Source of the DNA: Cysteiniphilum halobium
Lineage (GTDB): Bacteria; Pseudomonadota; Gammaproteobacteria; Francisellales; Francisellaceae
Reading direction: 5' to 3'
Length of the DNA stretch: 64,000 bases
Assembly: GCF_003574425.1 (NCBI RefSeq)
Contig: NZ_QLIU01000049.1
Coordinates: 1-64,000 of the forward strand
Shown here piece after piece: positions 52,295 to 62,161 of the stretch. The notes below the pieces were generated by a model. The model was not told where the DNA came from. It did not search any database and saw only the letters and a list, made by a program, of their open reading frames with translations. Every line of letters begins with the position of its first letter. The stretch's first letter is position 1. The translations under genes were made by a program, and so were the position numbers.

Positions 52295-52582
52295 ATGGCA
52301 ATCTCGCAGCAAGAGTTAAAGCATATTCTCATGCTTTCAAAATTAAGAGCCAATCCAGAAGATTTGGCACAATTTGAATATGACCTGAACAATATTTTTA
52401 ATCTGTTTGACAATCTGAAGTTAGTTGAAACCCGTGGGATTAACCCGATGATTTCACCTTTGCAAAGTCACTATCAAACGCGTGATGATGTACCTAAGAT
52501 ACAAGAAAATGCAGAGGTCTTCACACGCATTGCACCTGAGTTTTCTAAGCAGCATTTTATCGTGCCAAAAGTGATTGAATAA
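52295..52582 (+). CDS. gatC: Asp/Glu-tRNA amidotransferase subunit C
   Basis: GatC stabilises the GatA-GatB complex that converts Asp-tRNA(Asn) and/or Glu-tRNA(Gln) to the amide forms. The 95-residue protein has the family helices (LKHILMLSKLRANPEDLAQFEYDL part), FNLFDNLKLVETRGINPM and the C-terminal LRxD-like TRDDVPK, then FIVPKVIE. It is the first gene of gatCAB, with 11 bases to gatA. Confidence 0.94.
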   Translation: MAISQQELKHILMLSKLRANPEDLAQFEYDLNNIFNLFDNLKLVETRGINPMISPLQSHYQTRDDVPKIQENAEVFTRIAPEFSKQHFIVPKVIE

Positions 52583-52593
52583 GGGAGTTTTTT

Positions 52594-54045
52594 GTGAGTA
52601 TATTAAAAGCATTGCGTCAGAAACTAGATGATAAAACCATAAGCTCAGTAGAGTTAACAGCAGATTATTTAAGAGAAATAAAGCATAAAAATAAAGTATT
52701 AAATGCATTTATCGCATATAGTGAAACACAGGCTTTAGCACATGCTAAAGAAATGGATGATTTGATTGCCAAAGGTCAGATGACACTATTAACAGGTCTT
52801 CCTGTGGCACATAAAGATAATCTGTGCACTGATGTACTCACTACGACCTGTGCCTCAAAGATATTGAGCACCTACCACTCACCTTTCAATGCAACGGTTG
52901 TTGAAAAGCTTAAAAATCAAGGCATGACATTACTAGGCAAAACCAATATGGATGAATTTGGTATGGGTTCAACCAATGAAAATAGTTTTTTTGGCGCAGT
53001 TAAAAATCCCTATAATTTAAGTCATGTCCCTGGTGGTTCATCCGGTGGCTCGGCGGCGGCTGTTGCCGCTGGACTCACCCCATTTGCCACAGGCAGTGAC
53101 ACCGGAGGGTCAGTAAGGCAACCTGCAAGCTACTGTGGTATCACTGGGATGAAACCAAGCTATGGCACTTTATCACGCTACGGTTTAGTGGCATATGGCT
53201 CGTCCTTTGATCAGGTTGGTGTATTAGCCCATTATGCTGAAGATTGTGCTTATTTATTGCAAACCATGGTGGGAAAAGATGACAAAGATGGGACGAGTAT
53301 CTCAACAGAGAAAGACTTTTTTACCAAATCGTTACAGCAAGATCTAGCAAGCCTGACCATTGGCATTGATGAGCATTTATTATCAAAACTCTCGCCTGAG
53401 GCACAAGCGCTACTACAAGACTGTATCGCTGTTTATCAAAAGCAAGGTGTGAAGATTAAAAACATTCAGTTGCCTGATTTACAAGCTGCTGTTTCAAGTT
53501 ACTATGTATTGGCGCCGGCAGAAGCTGCCACGAACTTAGCGCGCTTTGATGGTGTGCGTTATGGCTATCGCAGTGCGCACGCAAATACGTTAGATGAGCT
53601 GTATATCAATAGTCGAACAGAAGGGTTTGGTACCGAGGTTAAACGCCGAATTGTCATTGGTAACTATGTCTTAGCAGCCAGCCAGTATGATGCCTATTAT
53701 CACAAAGCCCAACAAGTGCGTGCCAAATTAAAGCAAGATCTTGACATGATCTATCAAAATGTCGATATGATTTTACTGCCAACAGCAGCGACGACTGCAC
53801 CAAAACTGGGTGCACAAAAAGATCCAGTGACAACTTATTTATCAGATATGTATACATTGATTGCTAATTTAACAGGGGCACCGGCAATTTCATTCCCTAT
53901 TGGACATATTGAACATTTGCCATTTGGCGCACAACTGATGGCAAATAATTTTAAAGATCATGTATTACTACAAGCAGCCTGTACATTTCAGCGTGAAACA
54001 GCCTTTCACCTGCCACAACAATTATTAGTAGGAGTCGATGCATGA
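52594..54045 (+). CDS. gatA: Asp/Glu-tRNA amidotransferase subunit A
   Basis: GatA is the amidase that releases ammonia from glutamine. The 483-residue protein has the amidase-signature triad regions: VAHKDN (Lys), GGSSGGSAAAVAAG (cis-Ser) and GSDTGGSVRQPASYCG (nucleophilic Ser). The start is GTG with an AGGGAG site. Its stop overlaps the gatB start by four bases. Confidence 0.96.
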   Translation: MSILKALRQKLDDKTISSVELTADYLREIKHKNKVLNAFIAYSETQALAHAKEMDDLIAKGQMTLLTGLPVAHKDNLCTDVLTTTCASKILSTYHSPFNATVVEKLKNQGMTLLGKTNMDEFGMGSTNENSFFGAVKNPYNLSHVPGGSSGGSAAAVAAGLTPFATGSDTGGSVRQPASYCGITGMKPSYGTLSRYGLVAYGSSFDQVGVLAHYAEDCAYLLQTMVGKDDKDGTSISTEKDFFTKSLQQDLASLTIGIDEHLLSKLSPEAQALLQDCIAVYQKQGVKIKNIQLPDLQAAVSSYYVLAPAEAATNLARFDGVRYGYRSAHANTLDELYINSRTEGFGTEVKRRIVIGNYVLAASQYDAYYHKAQQVRAKLKQDLDMIYQNVDMILLPTAATTAPKLGAQKDPVTTYLSDMYTLIANLTGAPAISFPIGHIEHLPFGAQLMANNFKDHVLLQAACTFQRETAFHLPQQLLVGVDA

Positions 54046-55460
54046 GTTATGAAATGGTCATTGGGCTTGAGGTACATGTCCAGCTTCAAACACAAGCCAA
54101 AATATTTTCACAGGCTGCAACCTTATATGGACAAGCACCAAACTCGCAAGTAAGCTTTCTTGACATTGCTTTACCGGGAACTTTGCCCGTGGTTAATAAA
54201 AAAGCAATCGACATGGCAGTGATGTTTGGTTTAGCCATTGATGCAACAATTTCAAAAAACAGCTTTTTCGCACGCAAAAATTATTTTTATCCAGATTTAC
54301 CCAAAGGCTATCAAATCAGTCAATCGAATAATCCGATTGTGCAAAATGGTCAGCTTGAGATTACAACGAATAAAGCCATTAAAACCATTCGCATTGAACG
54401 CGCCCATCTTGAAGAAGATGCTGGTAAATCGGTACATGATTTTATTGGCGATCAAACCGGTTTAGATTATAACCGTGCTGGTACTCCTTTACTTGAAATC
54501 GTGACACACCCGGATTTTCGCAGTGCTGAGGAAGTAGTCTGTTATCTAAAAGACCTTCATCAACTGGTACAGCATTTAGGGATTTGCGATGGTAATATGC
54601 AAGAAGGATCATTCCGTTGCGATGTTAATTTGTCGATTCGCAAACCAGGTAATGCACTTGGGACAAGGGCTGAGCTTAAGAATATTAACTCCTTTCGTTT
54701 TATCGAAGGTGCAATTCATTATGAGTATCAACGTCAAGTCAATACCTTGGAAAAAGGTGGTATAATTACACAAGAAACACGGCTTTATGATCCTGATAGC
54801 AACGAAACACGCAGCATGCGCAGCAAGGAAAATGCCTTTGATTATCGCTATTTCCCTGATCCTGATTTATTGCCCATCCTCTTATCTGATGAGGAAATCA
54901 TGCGCATAAAATCGCAGATGCCGCTGCTGCCAAAAGTGCGACGTGAAGCATATACCAAAACGCTCAACGCTGATGAAGTCAACTTCTTAATGGATAACCC
55001 GAAAGTAGCTGATTATTACGATGCATTAACGCAAAGCATTGCACCGAAAACGGCATTTAACTGGGTTGCCGTTGAGCTACAAGCTGTTTTTAATCGTGCA
55101 CAAAGCACATTTGATGCTACTTGCGTACCTGTAAAGATATTGCTTGAGCTCATCACGAGCGTTGATAAGGATGAGATCTCTTTAAAATCGGCTAAAGCCG
55201 TGTTGCAGCAATATTATGACCAACCACAAGCAATACAAAGCATTATTGATCAACTCGGTGTGCGTCAAAGCAATGACCTTGGATTGGTTGAAAGCTTGGT
55301 TAATGAGATACTCGCCAATAACCCACAACAAGTCCAGGATTATCGCGCTGGAAATAAGAAACTCTTAAGCTTTTTTGTCGGACAAATAATGAAAAATAGC
55401 AAAGGTAAAGCCAATCCTAAGCAGGTCAATGAAATATTAAATAAGAAGTTGTATGAGTAG
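54042..55460 (+). CDS. gatB: Asp/Glu-tRNA amidotransferase subunit B
   Basis: GatB binds the misacylated tRNA and activates it by phosphorylation. The 472-residue protein has the catalytic core (EMVIGLEVHVQLQTQAKIF, ARKNYFYPDLPKGYQISQ, HLEEDAGKSVHD) and the helical plus YqeY-like tail (KGKANPKQVNEILNKKL). The length is normal. It closes the gatCAB operon; the presence of GatCAB implies indirect synthesis of Asn-tRNA, Gln-tRNA or both in this organism. Confidence 0.97.
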   Translation: MSYEMVIGLEVHVQLQTQAKIFSQAATLYGQAPNSQVSFLDIALPGTLPVVNKKAIDMAVMFGLAIDATISKNSFFARKNYFYPDLPKGYQISQSNNPIVQNGQLEITTNKAIKTIRIERAHLEEDAGKSVHDFIGDQTGLDYNRAGTPLLEIVTHPDFRSAEEVVCYLKDLHQLVQHLGICDGNMQEGSFRCDVNLSIRKPGNALGTRAELKNINSFRFIEGAIHYEYQRQVNTLEKGGIITQETRLYDPDSNETRSMRSKENAFDYRYFPDPDLLPILLSDEEIMRIKSQMPLLPKVRREAYTKTLNADEVNFLMDNPKVADYYDALTQSIAPKTAFNWVAVELQAVFNRAQSTFDATCVPVKILLELITSVDKDEISLKSAKAVLQQYYDQPQAIQSIIDQLGVRQSNDLGLVESLVNEILANNPQQVQDYRAGNKKLLSFFVGQIMKNSKGKANPKQVNEILNKKLYE

Positions 55461-55546
55461 CTAAGCGTAAATCATATTTAAAGGTGCAAATGTATGTATC
55501 AAACATTGGACACTAATCTTCTCAATATATTGGAGTTAATTTTTTA

Positions 55547-56365
55547 ATGGACGTACAAACGATTTTAATTACAGGCTGCTCGCATGGCGGCATCGGTTAT
55601 GCCACTGCAAAATATTTAAAGGCACAAGGTTACCGTGTTTTTGCCTCCGCTAGGAATCGAGAAAACGTTGAAAAGCTCATTGCTGAAGGTTTTGAAACTT
55701 ACTTGATTGATGTGTTAAATGATGCGCAAATAGATACTGCATTGGCTGATATTCTACAAAAGACGAATGGTAAATTAGATGTTGTATTTAATAATGCCGG
55801 TTATGCACAAGCCGGTGCCTTGGAAGATATTCCAACAAAATACGTCAAAGAGCAGTTTGATACCAACTTTTTTGCGCTACACAACCTGACGCGTAAAGCA
55901 CTTAAAATAATGCGCAAGCAAGGGTATGGCAAAATTATCCAGCATGGTTCAGTCTTAGGGCTGGTTTCATTGAAATATCGAGGAGCATATAATACCAGTA
56001 AATACGCCATAGAGGGGCTAGTTGATTCAATGCGTCAAGAGTTAAGAGGCTCCAACATCCATATGACGATACTTAATACCGGACCGGTGACCAGTAAAAT
56101 CCGAGAAAATTCAATGAAAACAGTTAAAAATATTGAACTGAAAAATTCGGTGCATTTAAGTGATTATAAAAAACTAATATCAGGTGACCATAAACCTGTA
56201 CCATTTAGCGAAGAAGCCATTTCCGTAGCCAAGGTTGTTGAGAAAATTCTTAAAGCTAAAAATCCCGCACCACGCTACAGCATCACTAAATTTACCAGTA
56301 TTGCTAAGTTCTTGAAATGGATACTATCTAGTCGCGCACTTGAACGTACATTAAGTAGATTTTAA
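55547..56365 (+). CDS. Classical short-chain dehydrogenase
   Basis: The 272-residue protein has the cofactor motif TGCSHGGIG (residues 9-17), NNAGYAQ, the catalytic Ser in HGSVLGLVS and YNTSKYA. A longer C-terminal region ends in a basic amphipathic stretch (FLKWILSSRALERTLSRF). It resembles the YbbO-type SDRs that act on lipid aldehydes or ketones, but the substrate is not evident. It starts 86 bases after gatB and lies 16 bases before a polytopic membrane protein, with which it may form an operon. Confidence 0.85.
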   Translation: MDVQTILITGCSHGGIGYATAKYLKAQGYRVFASARNRENVEKLIAEGFETYLIDVLNDAQIDTALADILQKTNGKLDVVFNNAGYAQAGALEDIPTKYVKEQFDTNFFALHNLTRKALKIMRKQGYGKIIQHGSVLGLVSLKYRGAYNTSKYAIEGLVDSMRQELRGSNIHMTILNTGPVTSKIRENSMKTVKNIELKNSVHLSDYKKLISGDHKPVPFSEEAISVAKVVEKILKAKNPAPRYSITKFTSIAKFLKWILSSRALERTLSRF

Positions 56366-56381
56366 TAAAGGAACACTACCA

Positions 56382-57767
56382 ATGTCACCACAACGCGCTT
56401 TTTTGATTAACTGTATACGCCACCCAAGTATTTTATATTTCTGTATTTTGCCAGTATATGTCCCTATTCGGGCATTAGCAGAAAGCATTTCAAGCTTTAA
56501 TCAAGTTTTTAAAGATGATTTTGAACGTTTATATTTCTTCTCAGATATGCTGATTATTGGTGCGATTTTAGGACTCATTACTTGGCTTACCATCATGCTA
56601 ACTGAAAAACTGGTCAAAGACGTGAAGCAAAAGTCAGATGCCTTAACAATGGTTGGTTTCTTCTGTCCATTTTTATTGATGTTCACTACCTATATCCTGC
56701 TCTCCGGAAAATTTGGTGGTGGTATACTTTACATGACAATGGGAGTGCATTTCTTTTTATTATCCTATCTAGGCAATCAAGTCGTATTGCATACTAAACG
56801 TTATCAGCTTGTTGTAGAAGACTCACTTTCCAATGAGATCAAAAACAACCTGATGTCATTTATCGTCAACACCCTTGGCATTATCGTCACCATTTTGTTT
56901 GTTGGCTTCTCTTTTTTAAATCTGCTGTTGCCTTTCACCTTGGTGACTTCGATTTGTGGTGCATGTTTTTACTACTTCCGTTTTGTGCGTGGCATTGAAA
57001 CCTTCAATATACAGGTGTTTTTAAAATGTCTACTCTCCTTTGCCATAGGCGCATTATTAGCACTGTTGTGTGGCGCATTAATGTATCGCTGGCATAATAT
57101 CGCTGATGCACTTGTCATTGTCATTATTGTTTTTCTGAGTATTGCTATCGCTATCAAAACCAAGCCACGCTATATTATGTTGTGCATCAATGGTGCAAGC
57201 CAATATAGTATTGTTGTTTATGTGTTGATGTCATCGGTACTGTTGTTTTTATTCAATGATCAATTTTCACAAATCTATCAAGCAGTTTATCCGTTAGAGC
57301 CTGTATTTTCATTAATCGTCGTGATCATTGGTTTGCGCCTTATTTTACATAAGAAAAGCCAAACAACTGATGCTAAGATACGCCAGAATATCTTTTTATT
57401 TGGTATGTTGATGTTGCCGCTATTGTGGTGTTTTTATACCATTGGCTCAGCTAATGTAGCTTGGGTATTACTTGCCGTTATTGTGTTTTTTATTATTTAC
57501 GCAATTGTCGAATATGTCGTAATGTTTAGCTTAAGACAAATCATCTTCACCAATCAATATTCAAATCAAACAAATACCTTGTTAAGCACATATCTTAATA
57601 TCTTATATCAAGGGTTTATTCCGGTCATTTATTTAACTATCACCTCATTACTGCATCATTACTCAACAATGGCTTTTAAAGAAGTGTTACTATCTAGTTT
57701 ACTGATACTCGTGCTATTAGTAATTGTGTTTAATTTCATAACACAACTCTCTTTACGTAAGTGCTGA
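56382..57767 (+). CDS. Polytopic membrane protein, unknown (about 12 helices)
   Basis: The 461-residue protein has about twelve hydrophobic helices spread over its length with short loops, which is transporter-like in layout. I find no MFS GxxxDRxGRR loop or other family signature. Features include an N-terminal ILYFCILPVYVPIRALAES segment, KLVKDVKQKSD in the loop after helix 2, and a positively charged FRFVRGIE loop mid-protein. AAAGGAACACTACC precedes the ATG. It follows the SDR by 16 bases and may act with it. The function is not known. Confidence 0.7.
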   Translation: MSPQRAFLINCIRHPSILYFCILPVYVPIRALAESISSFNQVFKDDFERLYFFSDMLIIGAILGLITWLTIMLTEKLVKDVKQKSDALTMVGFFCPFLLMFTTYILLSGKFGGGILYMTMGVHFFLLSYLGNQVVLHTKRYQLVVEDSLSNEIKNNLMSFIVNTLGIIVTILFVGFSFLNLLLPFTLVTSICGACFYYFRFVRGIETFNIQVFLKCLLSFAIGALLALLCGALMYRWHNIADALVIVIIVFLSIAIAIKTKPRYIMLCINGASQYSIVVYVLMSSVLLFLFNDQFSQIYQAVYPLEPVFSLIVVIIGLRLILHKKSQTTDAKIRQNIFLFGMLMLPLLWCFYTIGSANVAWVLLAVIVFFIIYAIVEYVVMFSLRQIIFTNQYSNQTNTLLSTYLNILYQGFIPVIYLTITSLLHHYSTMAFKEVLLSSLLILVLLVIVFNFITQLSLRKC

Positions 57768-57835
57768 TACATGCGTTGACAATTTCCACCAGTTTGACAG
57801 AATAAAATTTTCTCTATAAAACATAAGGATTCTTT

Positions 57836-58213
57836 ATGAAAGAAGTCGTCAAAACCAATAATGCACCACAGGCAATAGGGCCCTATGTCCAAGCAGTGAA
57901 AATAAATGGCATGTTATATACTTCAGGGCAAATTGCATTAACTGCTAAAGGAGAAGTAGTTAAAGGCGATATTAAAATGCAAGCAACACAAGTAATGCAC
58001 AATTTAAAAGCCGTCGTTGAAGCGGCAGGTAGCCGTATGGACAAGCTTATCAAAACGACCTGCTTTATTAAAAATATGGATGATTTTGTCGCCTTTAATG
58101 AAGTCTATGCTTCATTTTTTCAAGACATGACACCACCGGCACGTTCATGTGTTGAAGTCTCACGCTTACCAAAAGATATATTAATTGAAGTTGAAGCAAT
58201 TGCTGAAATGTAG
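57836..58213 (+). CDS. ridA: RidA-family reactive imine deaminase
   Basis: RidA (YjgF/UK114) hydrolyses 2-aminoacrylate and related enamines made by PLP enzymes. The 125-residue protein has the family landmarks APQAIGPYVQAVKING, YTSGQIALTAKGE and the C-terminal PPARSCVEVSRLPKDILIEVEAIA, with the catalytic Arg in PARS and the final Glu. ATAAGGATT precedes the ATG. It is monocistronic and convergent with the ampG-like gene. Confidence 0.94.
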   Translation: MKEVVKTNNAPQAIGPYVQAVKINGMLYTSGQIALTAKGEVVKGDIKMQATQVMHNLKAVVEAAGSRMDKLIKTTCFIKNMDDFVAFNEVYASFFQDMTPPARSCVEVSRLPKDILIEVEAIAEM

Positions 58214-58325
58214 CAACTCAACTGTATTTTGACTCGAAAACTCAATGAGTACTTAATCAAAAACGATCCTCAATTAGATATAAAAAAGCATGTAGCAAAA
58301 CGGGCTATCAAGCATCCTAAGTGTC

Positions 58326-59609
58326 CTACGCATGTAGATTTCCCATTAGCACAATCTGCTTGCGTGCCAACCAGATGGCAAAAGTAACAATACAGCCAAG
58401 AATAAAACTTAATAAAAACAACATCTCCCAACCCCAAATTGCTTGGACATTGCCAGCCAAAGGTCCTACTAAAACACGACCCAATGAATCAATCGAGCTT
58501 AACACTGCAAACTGTGTCGCAGAAAAGCTTTTATTGACAAGACTCATAATCATGGCTACCAACACAGCAGTTCCCATCGCACCAACCATATATTCAATAG
58601 CAACGGAGATAACCATCAAATAATAATTTTTACCTTCAAATGCTAACCACATATACATCAAATTGGCTACTGCCATCATAAAGCTAAATACCAAGAATGT
58701 GCGAAATAAACCAAATCCTTTGGCTAACATCCCACCGAGCACCAAACCAATAAAAGTAAATATTAAGGCATTGGTTTTATACGAGACTGCAATGGTGACT
58801 TTATCAAAGCCAAGATCAGCAAAAAAAACAGTATTAAGAGAAAATGCCAAAGCATCACTAAACTTATAAAAAATAATAATTAAAAGCACAACAATTGCCA
58901 CACCAAAACCACGACGTGTAAAGAAATCATAAAATGGCAACACAACGGCATCTGCAAATGTTTTGGGACGATTGTCAACTTTGGTTTCATAAGCTAAAAA
59001 AGTACCGATAACCGCCACAGCAAAAAACGGAATAAGTGCTAATATTCCCTGTTGCCAGTTATTATTGAAATACTCAACCATGATCAATAGAAAGGCACCT
59101 GTGACCATCATTGCCACGCGATAACCTAATACCGAAATGGAACTACCCAGTGCTCTTTCGTCTTCGTCTAACACTTCTGTTTGGTAAGCATTAATTGCAA
59201 TATCCTGTGTTGCTGAGAAAAAGCAAATTGCCAAGGCAATACCAGCAATAATCAGCGGTGATTGTGCAGGTGAGAATTGACTCAATAAAAACACACAGAC
59301 AATTAATAATAGCTGCATTAAAAAAATCCAGCCTTTGCGTCTACCAAGATATTTAAAGCTTATGCGATCAATCACCGGCGACCATAGATACTTTAGCGTA
59401 TATGGCAATGCGACAAGCGATAATAAACCAATATCTTGAATGCTAATCCCTGATTCATGATACCAATAGGTTAATGATGACGCCGTAAGCATTAACGGCA
59501 AGCCTGACGAGTAACCCAAAATAAACATCACCAGCATTTTACGACTTTTAAATAAACCAGCAATACTGTCTATGGTCGCCGCTTTTAACTGTTGTGAAAA
59601 GTGTCCCAT
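58326..59609 (-). CDS. AmpG-like muropeptide permease
   Basis: This is an MFS importer predicted to bring GlcNAc-anhydroMurNAc-peptides back into the cell. The 427-residue protein has about twelve helices and the AmpG-type features LGYSSGLPLMLTASSLTYWYHESGI near the start, LPYTLKYLWSPVIDR, and FFSATQDIAINAYQTEVLDEDE in the fourth-fifth helix region. It is the last gene of a leftward operon with anmK 30 bases upstream, which supports a role in wall recycling. Confidence 0.87.
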   Translation of the reverse strand: MGHFSQQLKAATIDSIAGLFKSRKMLVMFILGYSSGLPLMLTASSLTYWYHESGISIQDIGLLSLVALPYTLKYLWSPVIDRISFKYLGRRKGWIFLMQLLLIVCVFLLSQFSPAQSPLIIAGIALAICFFSATQDIAINAYQTEVLDEDERALGSSISVLGYRVAMMVTGAFLLIMVEYFNNNWQQGILALIPFFAVAVIGTFLAYETKVDNRPKTFADAVVLPFYDFFTRRGFGVAIVVLLIIIFYKFSDALAFSLNTVFFADLGFDKVTIAVSYKTNALIFTFIGLVLGGMLAKGFGLFRTFLVFSFMMAVANLMYMWLAFEGKNYYLMVISVAIEYMVGAMGTAVLVAMIMSLVNKSFSATQFAVLSSIDSLGRVLVGPLAGNVQAIWGWEMLFLLSFILGCIVTFAIWLARKQIVLMGNLHA

Positions 59610-59639
59610 GATCCCTCCAAAATATAATGTTATGCTGCA

Positions 59640-60743
59640 TTAACAAGCATGATAACTTCCTGATATAACATCTTTAATACTTCCTGTTGTCACCGAAAAT
59701 GGTATTTTTATCTTATTTGTATGACAATAAGCAAACCAGGCAAAGGCAATCGCCTCAATCCATGCCCCATCAACACCTAAAGCATTAATGCTTTGCACAT
59801 TTACATCTGGTAAATACTCTCTAAGCAATGCCAATAAGAAATCATTACGCGCACCACCACCTGCAACATAAAGCTCATGAGTATCTGCTTGATAAGCTAA
59901 AATAGCATCAGCAACTGAACGCGCCGTCAAATGATGTAACGTTGCCTGTACATCTTGAGCACTTTCATCAGCGGATAAGTAGTCAACTAGCCATTTTAAG
60001 TTAAAATACTCAAGCCCAGTACTCTTAGGTGCGTCTTGTGCGAAATAAGGATCTTGCAGTAATTGATCCAATAGTTTTGGTAACAATACACCACCGCGCC
60101 CCCAAGCACCCTCTTGATCAAATATTTGAGCACAGTGTTTACTGACCCAGTGATCCATCAAAGTATTACCAGGTCCCGTATCAAAGCCAATTAAAGGTTT
60201 TTGTGGATGTAAACAGGTAATATTGGCAATCCCACCTAAATTTAAAATCACCCGAGGTATCTCTTTATCAGCAAAAAAGGCTTGATGAAATGCCGGCACC
60301 AGCGGCGCACCTTGCCCACCAAAAATCATATCTTTATTACGAAAGTCATTAATCACAGAAATACCTGTAAGTGCTGTAAGCACATTACCACTGCCTAATT
60401 GAATACTAAACTTACGCGCCCCTTGTGGCTGATGATAAACCGTCTGCCCATGGCAGCCGATTGCCACAATATCTTTTGCATTGAGATTGTTTGCTGCCAG
60501 CATTTGTTTAACGCACTGTGCATAACTTTCTGCTAATTGATAATCTAAATCACCAAAATCAAATAAGGATAACTGATAGTTTTGCGCGAAAATATCTTTA
60601 ATTCTTGCTTTAATTTCAGCTGGATAGACAAAGCTTTGCTGTGCTTTGAGGCTAAATGAATCACCATTAAACGCCACGACAACACAATCAATGGCGTCCA
60701 TGCTGGTGCCAGACATTATACCAATATAGTAACTATCATTCAT
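59640..60743 (-). CDS. anmK: Anhydro-N-acetylmuramic acid kinase
   Basis: AnmK opens and phosphorylates anhydroMurNAc to MurNAc-6-phosphate in peptidoglycan recycling. The 367-residue protein has the ATP-binding start YYIGIMSGTSMDAIDCVVV, GCHGQTVYHQP, NLGGIANIT, GFDTGPGNTLMD (catalytic Asp) and YVAGGGARNDFLL. The length is normal. It lies between a small membrane protein and the ampG-like gene in one leftward operon. Confidence 0.96.
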   Translation of the reverse strand: MNDSYYIGIMSGTSMDAIDCVVVAFNGDSFSLKAQQSFVYPAEIKARIKDIFAQNYQLSLFDFGDLDYQLAESYAQCVKQMLAANNLNAKDIVAIGCHGQTVYHQPQGARKFSIQLGSGNVLTALTGISVINDFRNKDMIFGGQGAPLVPAFHQAFFADKEIPRVILNLGGIANITCLHPQKPLIGFDTGPGNTLMDHWVSKHCAQIFDQEGAWGRGGVLLPKLLDQLLQDPYFAQDAPKSTGLEYFNLKWLVDYLSADESAQDVQATLHHLTARSVADAILAYQADTHELYVAGGGARNDFLLALLREYLPDVNVQSINALGVDGAWIEAIAFAWFAYCHTNKIKIPFSVTTGSIKDVISGSYHAC

Positions 60744-60751
60744 CCTCTAAC

Positions 60752-61129
60752 TCACTTTTTATCTTTAACATAATTGGCAAGAGGTAGCGCAAACATACCG
60801 ACAAATAATACAAGTGCAATAAAAAACAGTACCTGCAACCACCAAGGAAAAGAAAGCATCACCTGCCAGGCATGATTAAGTTGCGATACAGTGCTTTCAA
60901 ATACTTGCTTTTGTGTTGGCATATAACGTGCTGAAATCATTGAAACAGATACCAAATAAAACAACGTCACGATATACAATAGTCCATATTGCTTATAGCG
61001 TTTGATCTTAAGATGTTTTTGCTCAAGAAAGCGATTTATCTCATAATCATCATCACTTGCACAACGAGAAGTTAAGGTTTTAATCCAGAAAAATGCCAAT
61101 ATGACAGCATAAATAGCAAAAACAATCAT
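60752..61129 (-). CDS. Hypothetical membrane protein (three helices)
   Basis: The 125-residue product has hydrophobic segments at about 1-18, 48-65 and 97-118, with a polar loop containing DDDYEINRFLEQKHLKIKRYKQ after the first. No family is recognised. It lies nine bases upstream of anmK and four bases downstream of the DsbG-like gene, so it is certainly co-transcribed with both, but its role in that operon is not visible. Confidence 0.72.
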   Translation of the reverse strand: MIVFAIYAVILAFFWIKTLTSRCASDDDYEINRFLEQKHLKIKRYKQYGLLYIVTLFYLVSVSMISARYMPTQKQVFESTVSQLNHAWQVMLSFPWWLQVLFFIALVLFVGMFALPLANYVKDKK

Positions 61130-61133
61130 CTAC

Positions 61134-61808
61134 TTACCAACTTTTAGCAACGTTTTTGAGAAACACATCTACTTTCTGTTCATTCTCAACCAAGGCTGCA
61201 CTATCCGCTTTTAAGGGTAGCAACGCACCACCACTTAACCTTGCTTGACCCACACTGTTTTTGTATACCACAACAGGCACTGAATTGATTAACCCTTTTA
61301 AAATCATCATATTATGATTAAACTGCTCAATTTGTGCGTTTGTTGGATGTACCACAGGTGTAATACCACCTTCCTCTTTGGCATAATTAAAACCAGCTTC
61401 ATTTTGCTTTAATGCATCAATCGGTGACTTTGCACTTAAAATTGCCATTGCTTTTAGTGGGCTTGAACGCTTAATAATACCAATCGGCACCCAGCGAATC
61501 GCTAAATTTCCTGCATTGACTTGGTTTTGTGTCGCCTCAAATAAGGCATGACAGAAAATACAATTGGGATCAAAGATCACATACATATTACGCACTGCAG
61601 TTTTTTGCCCTTGCTCAATGAAATTTGCGGTTTGCAATGCTTGATACAGTTTATCAGCCGCTGGATCGGTTGAATGCAAGTCAATCTGCTGTTTTTTGTT
61701 GACTTCTTTATCATGCGGCCCAAAAAAGTAATAGCCACCGCCAAAAATAATAATCAACGTAACTAAAAGCAGTAATACACGTCTTACCATAAAACCAGTC
61801 CATTTCAT
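61134..61808 (-). CDS. Membrane-anchored DsbG/DsbC-like thiol:disulphide protein
   Basis: The 224-residue protein has an N-terminal hydrophobic anchor (about 9-29) and a periplasmic thioredoxin-fold domain with the redox motif CIFC in FDPNCIFCHALF. The sequence after it (IRWVPIGIIKRSSPLKAMAILSA) is typical of DsbG, where this region faces the substrate; the cis-Pro loop reads SVPVVVYKN. The separate dimerisation domain of DsbG is very short here (about 38-70), so it may act as a monomer. It is first in the operon with anmK and ampG. Confidence 0.8.
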   Translation of the reverse strand: MKWTGFMVRRVLLLLVTLIIIFGGGYYFFGPHDKEVNKKQQIDLHSTDPAADKLYQALQTANFIEQGQKTAVRNMYVIFDPNCIFCHALFEATQNQVNAGNLAIRWVPIGIIKRSSPLKAMAILSAKSPIDALKQNEAGFNYAKEEGGITPVVHPTNAQIEQFNHNMMILKGLINSVPVVVYKNSVGQARLSGGALLPLKADSAALVENEQKVDVFLKNVAKSW

Positions 61809-62161
61809 CCAATCAAAAGTAAGCTCAAGCCTAGCGAATTTCGCTTATTTTCGCCACTTTTTATTGCTAGATTTATTCTATAGCCACCCCATAAATAAAC
61901 ACATTGATTATAAGCTAAGCTTATTGATATAGTTGATTTCTTATTGAGAATTAGGGTTAAGAGATGTGTCCTACTATTTTAAATGCGACTTTAAATGCGA
62001 CCGCAAACCCTAAAACATATCCAGCACTATGACCTACCTCGCAAGTCTACAAAGCTGCCCCACATTCATCTACATATAAATTATTTTTGACTTTCACCCT
62101 ACGTTATAAATTTCAATGGTAACTGTCTTGTTTGAACACACCATAAATAATAAGGTCAAAA
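61809..62161. other. Gene-free gap before the RHS gene
   Basis: The 353 bases between the divergent DsbG-like and RHS genes contain no ORF, RNA or clear repeat. A near-tandem word (AATGCGACTTTAAATGCGACC, 61981-62001, given here as two copies of a nine-base unit ATGCGAC..) is the only local repetition seen. Confidence 0.4.
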
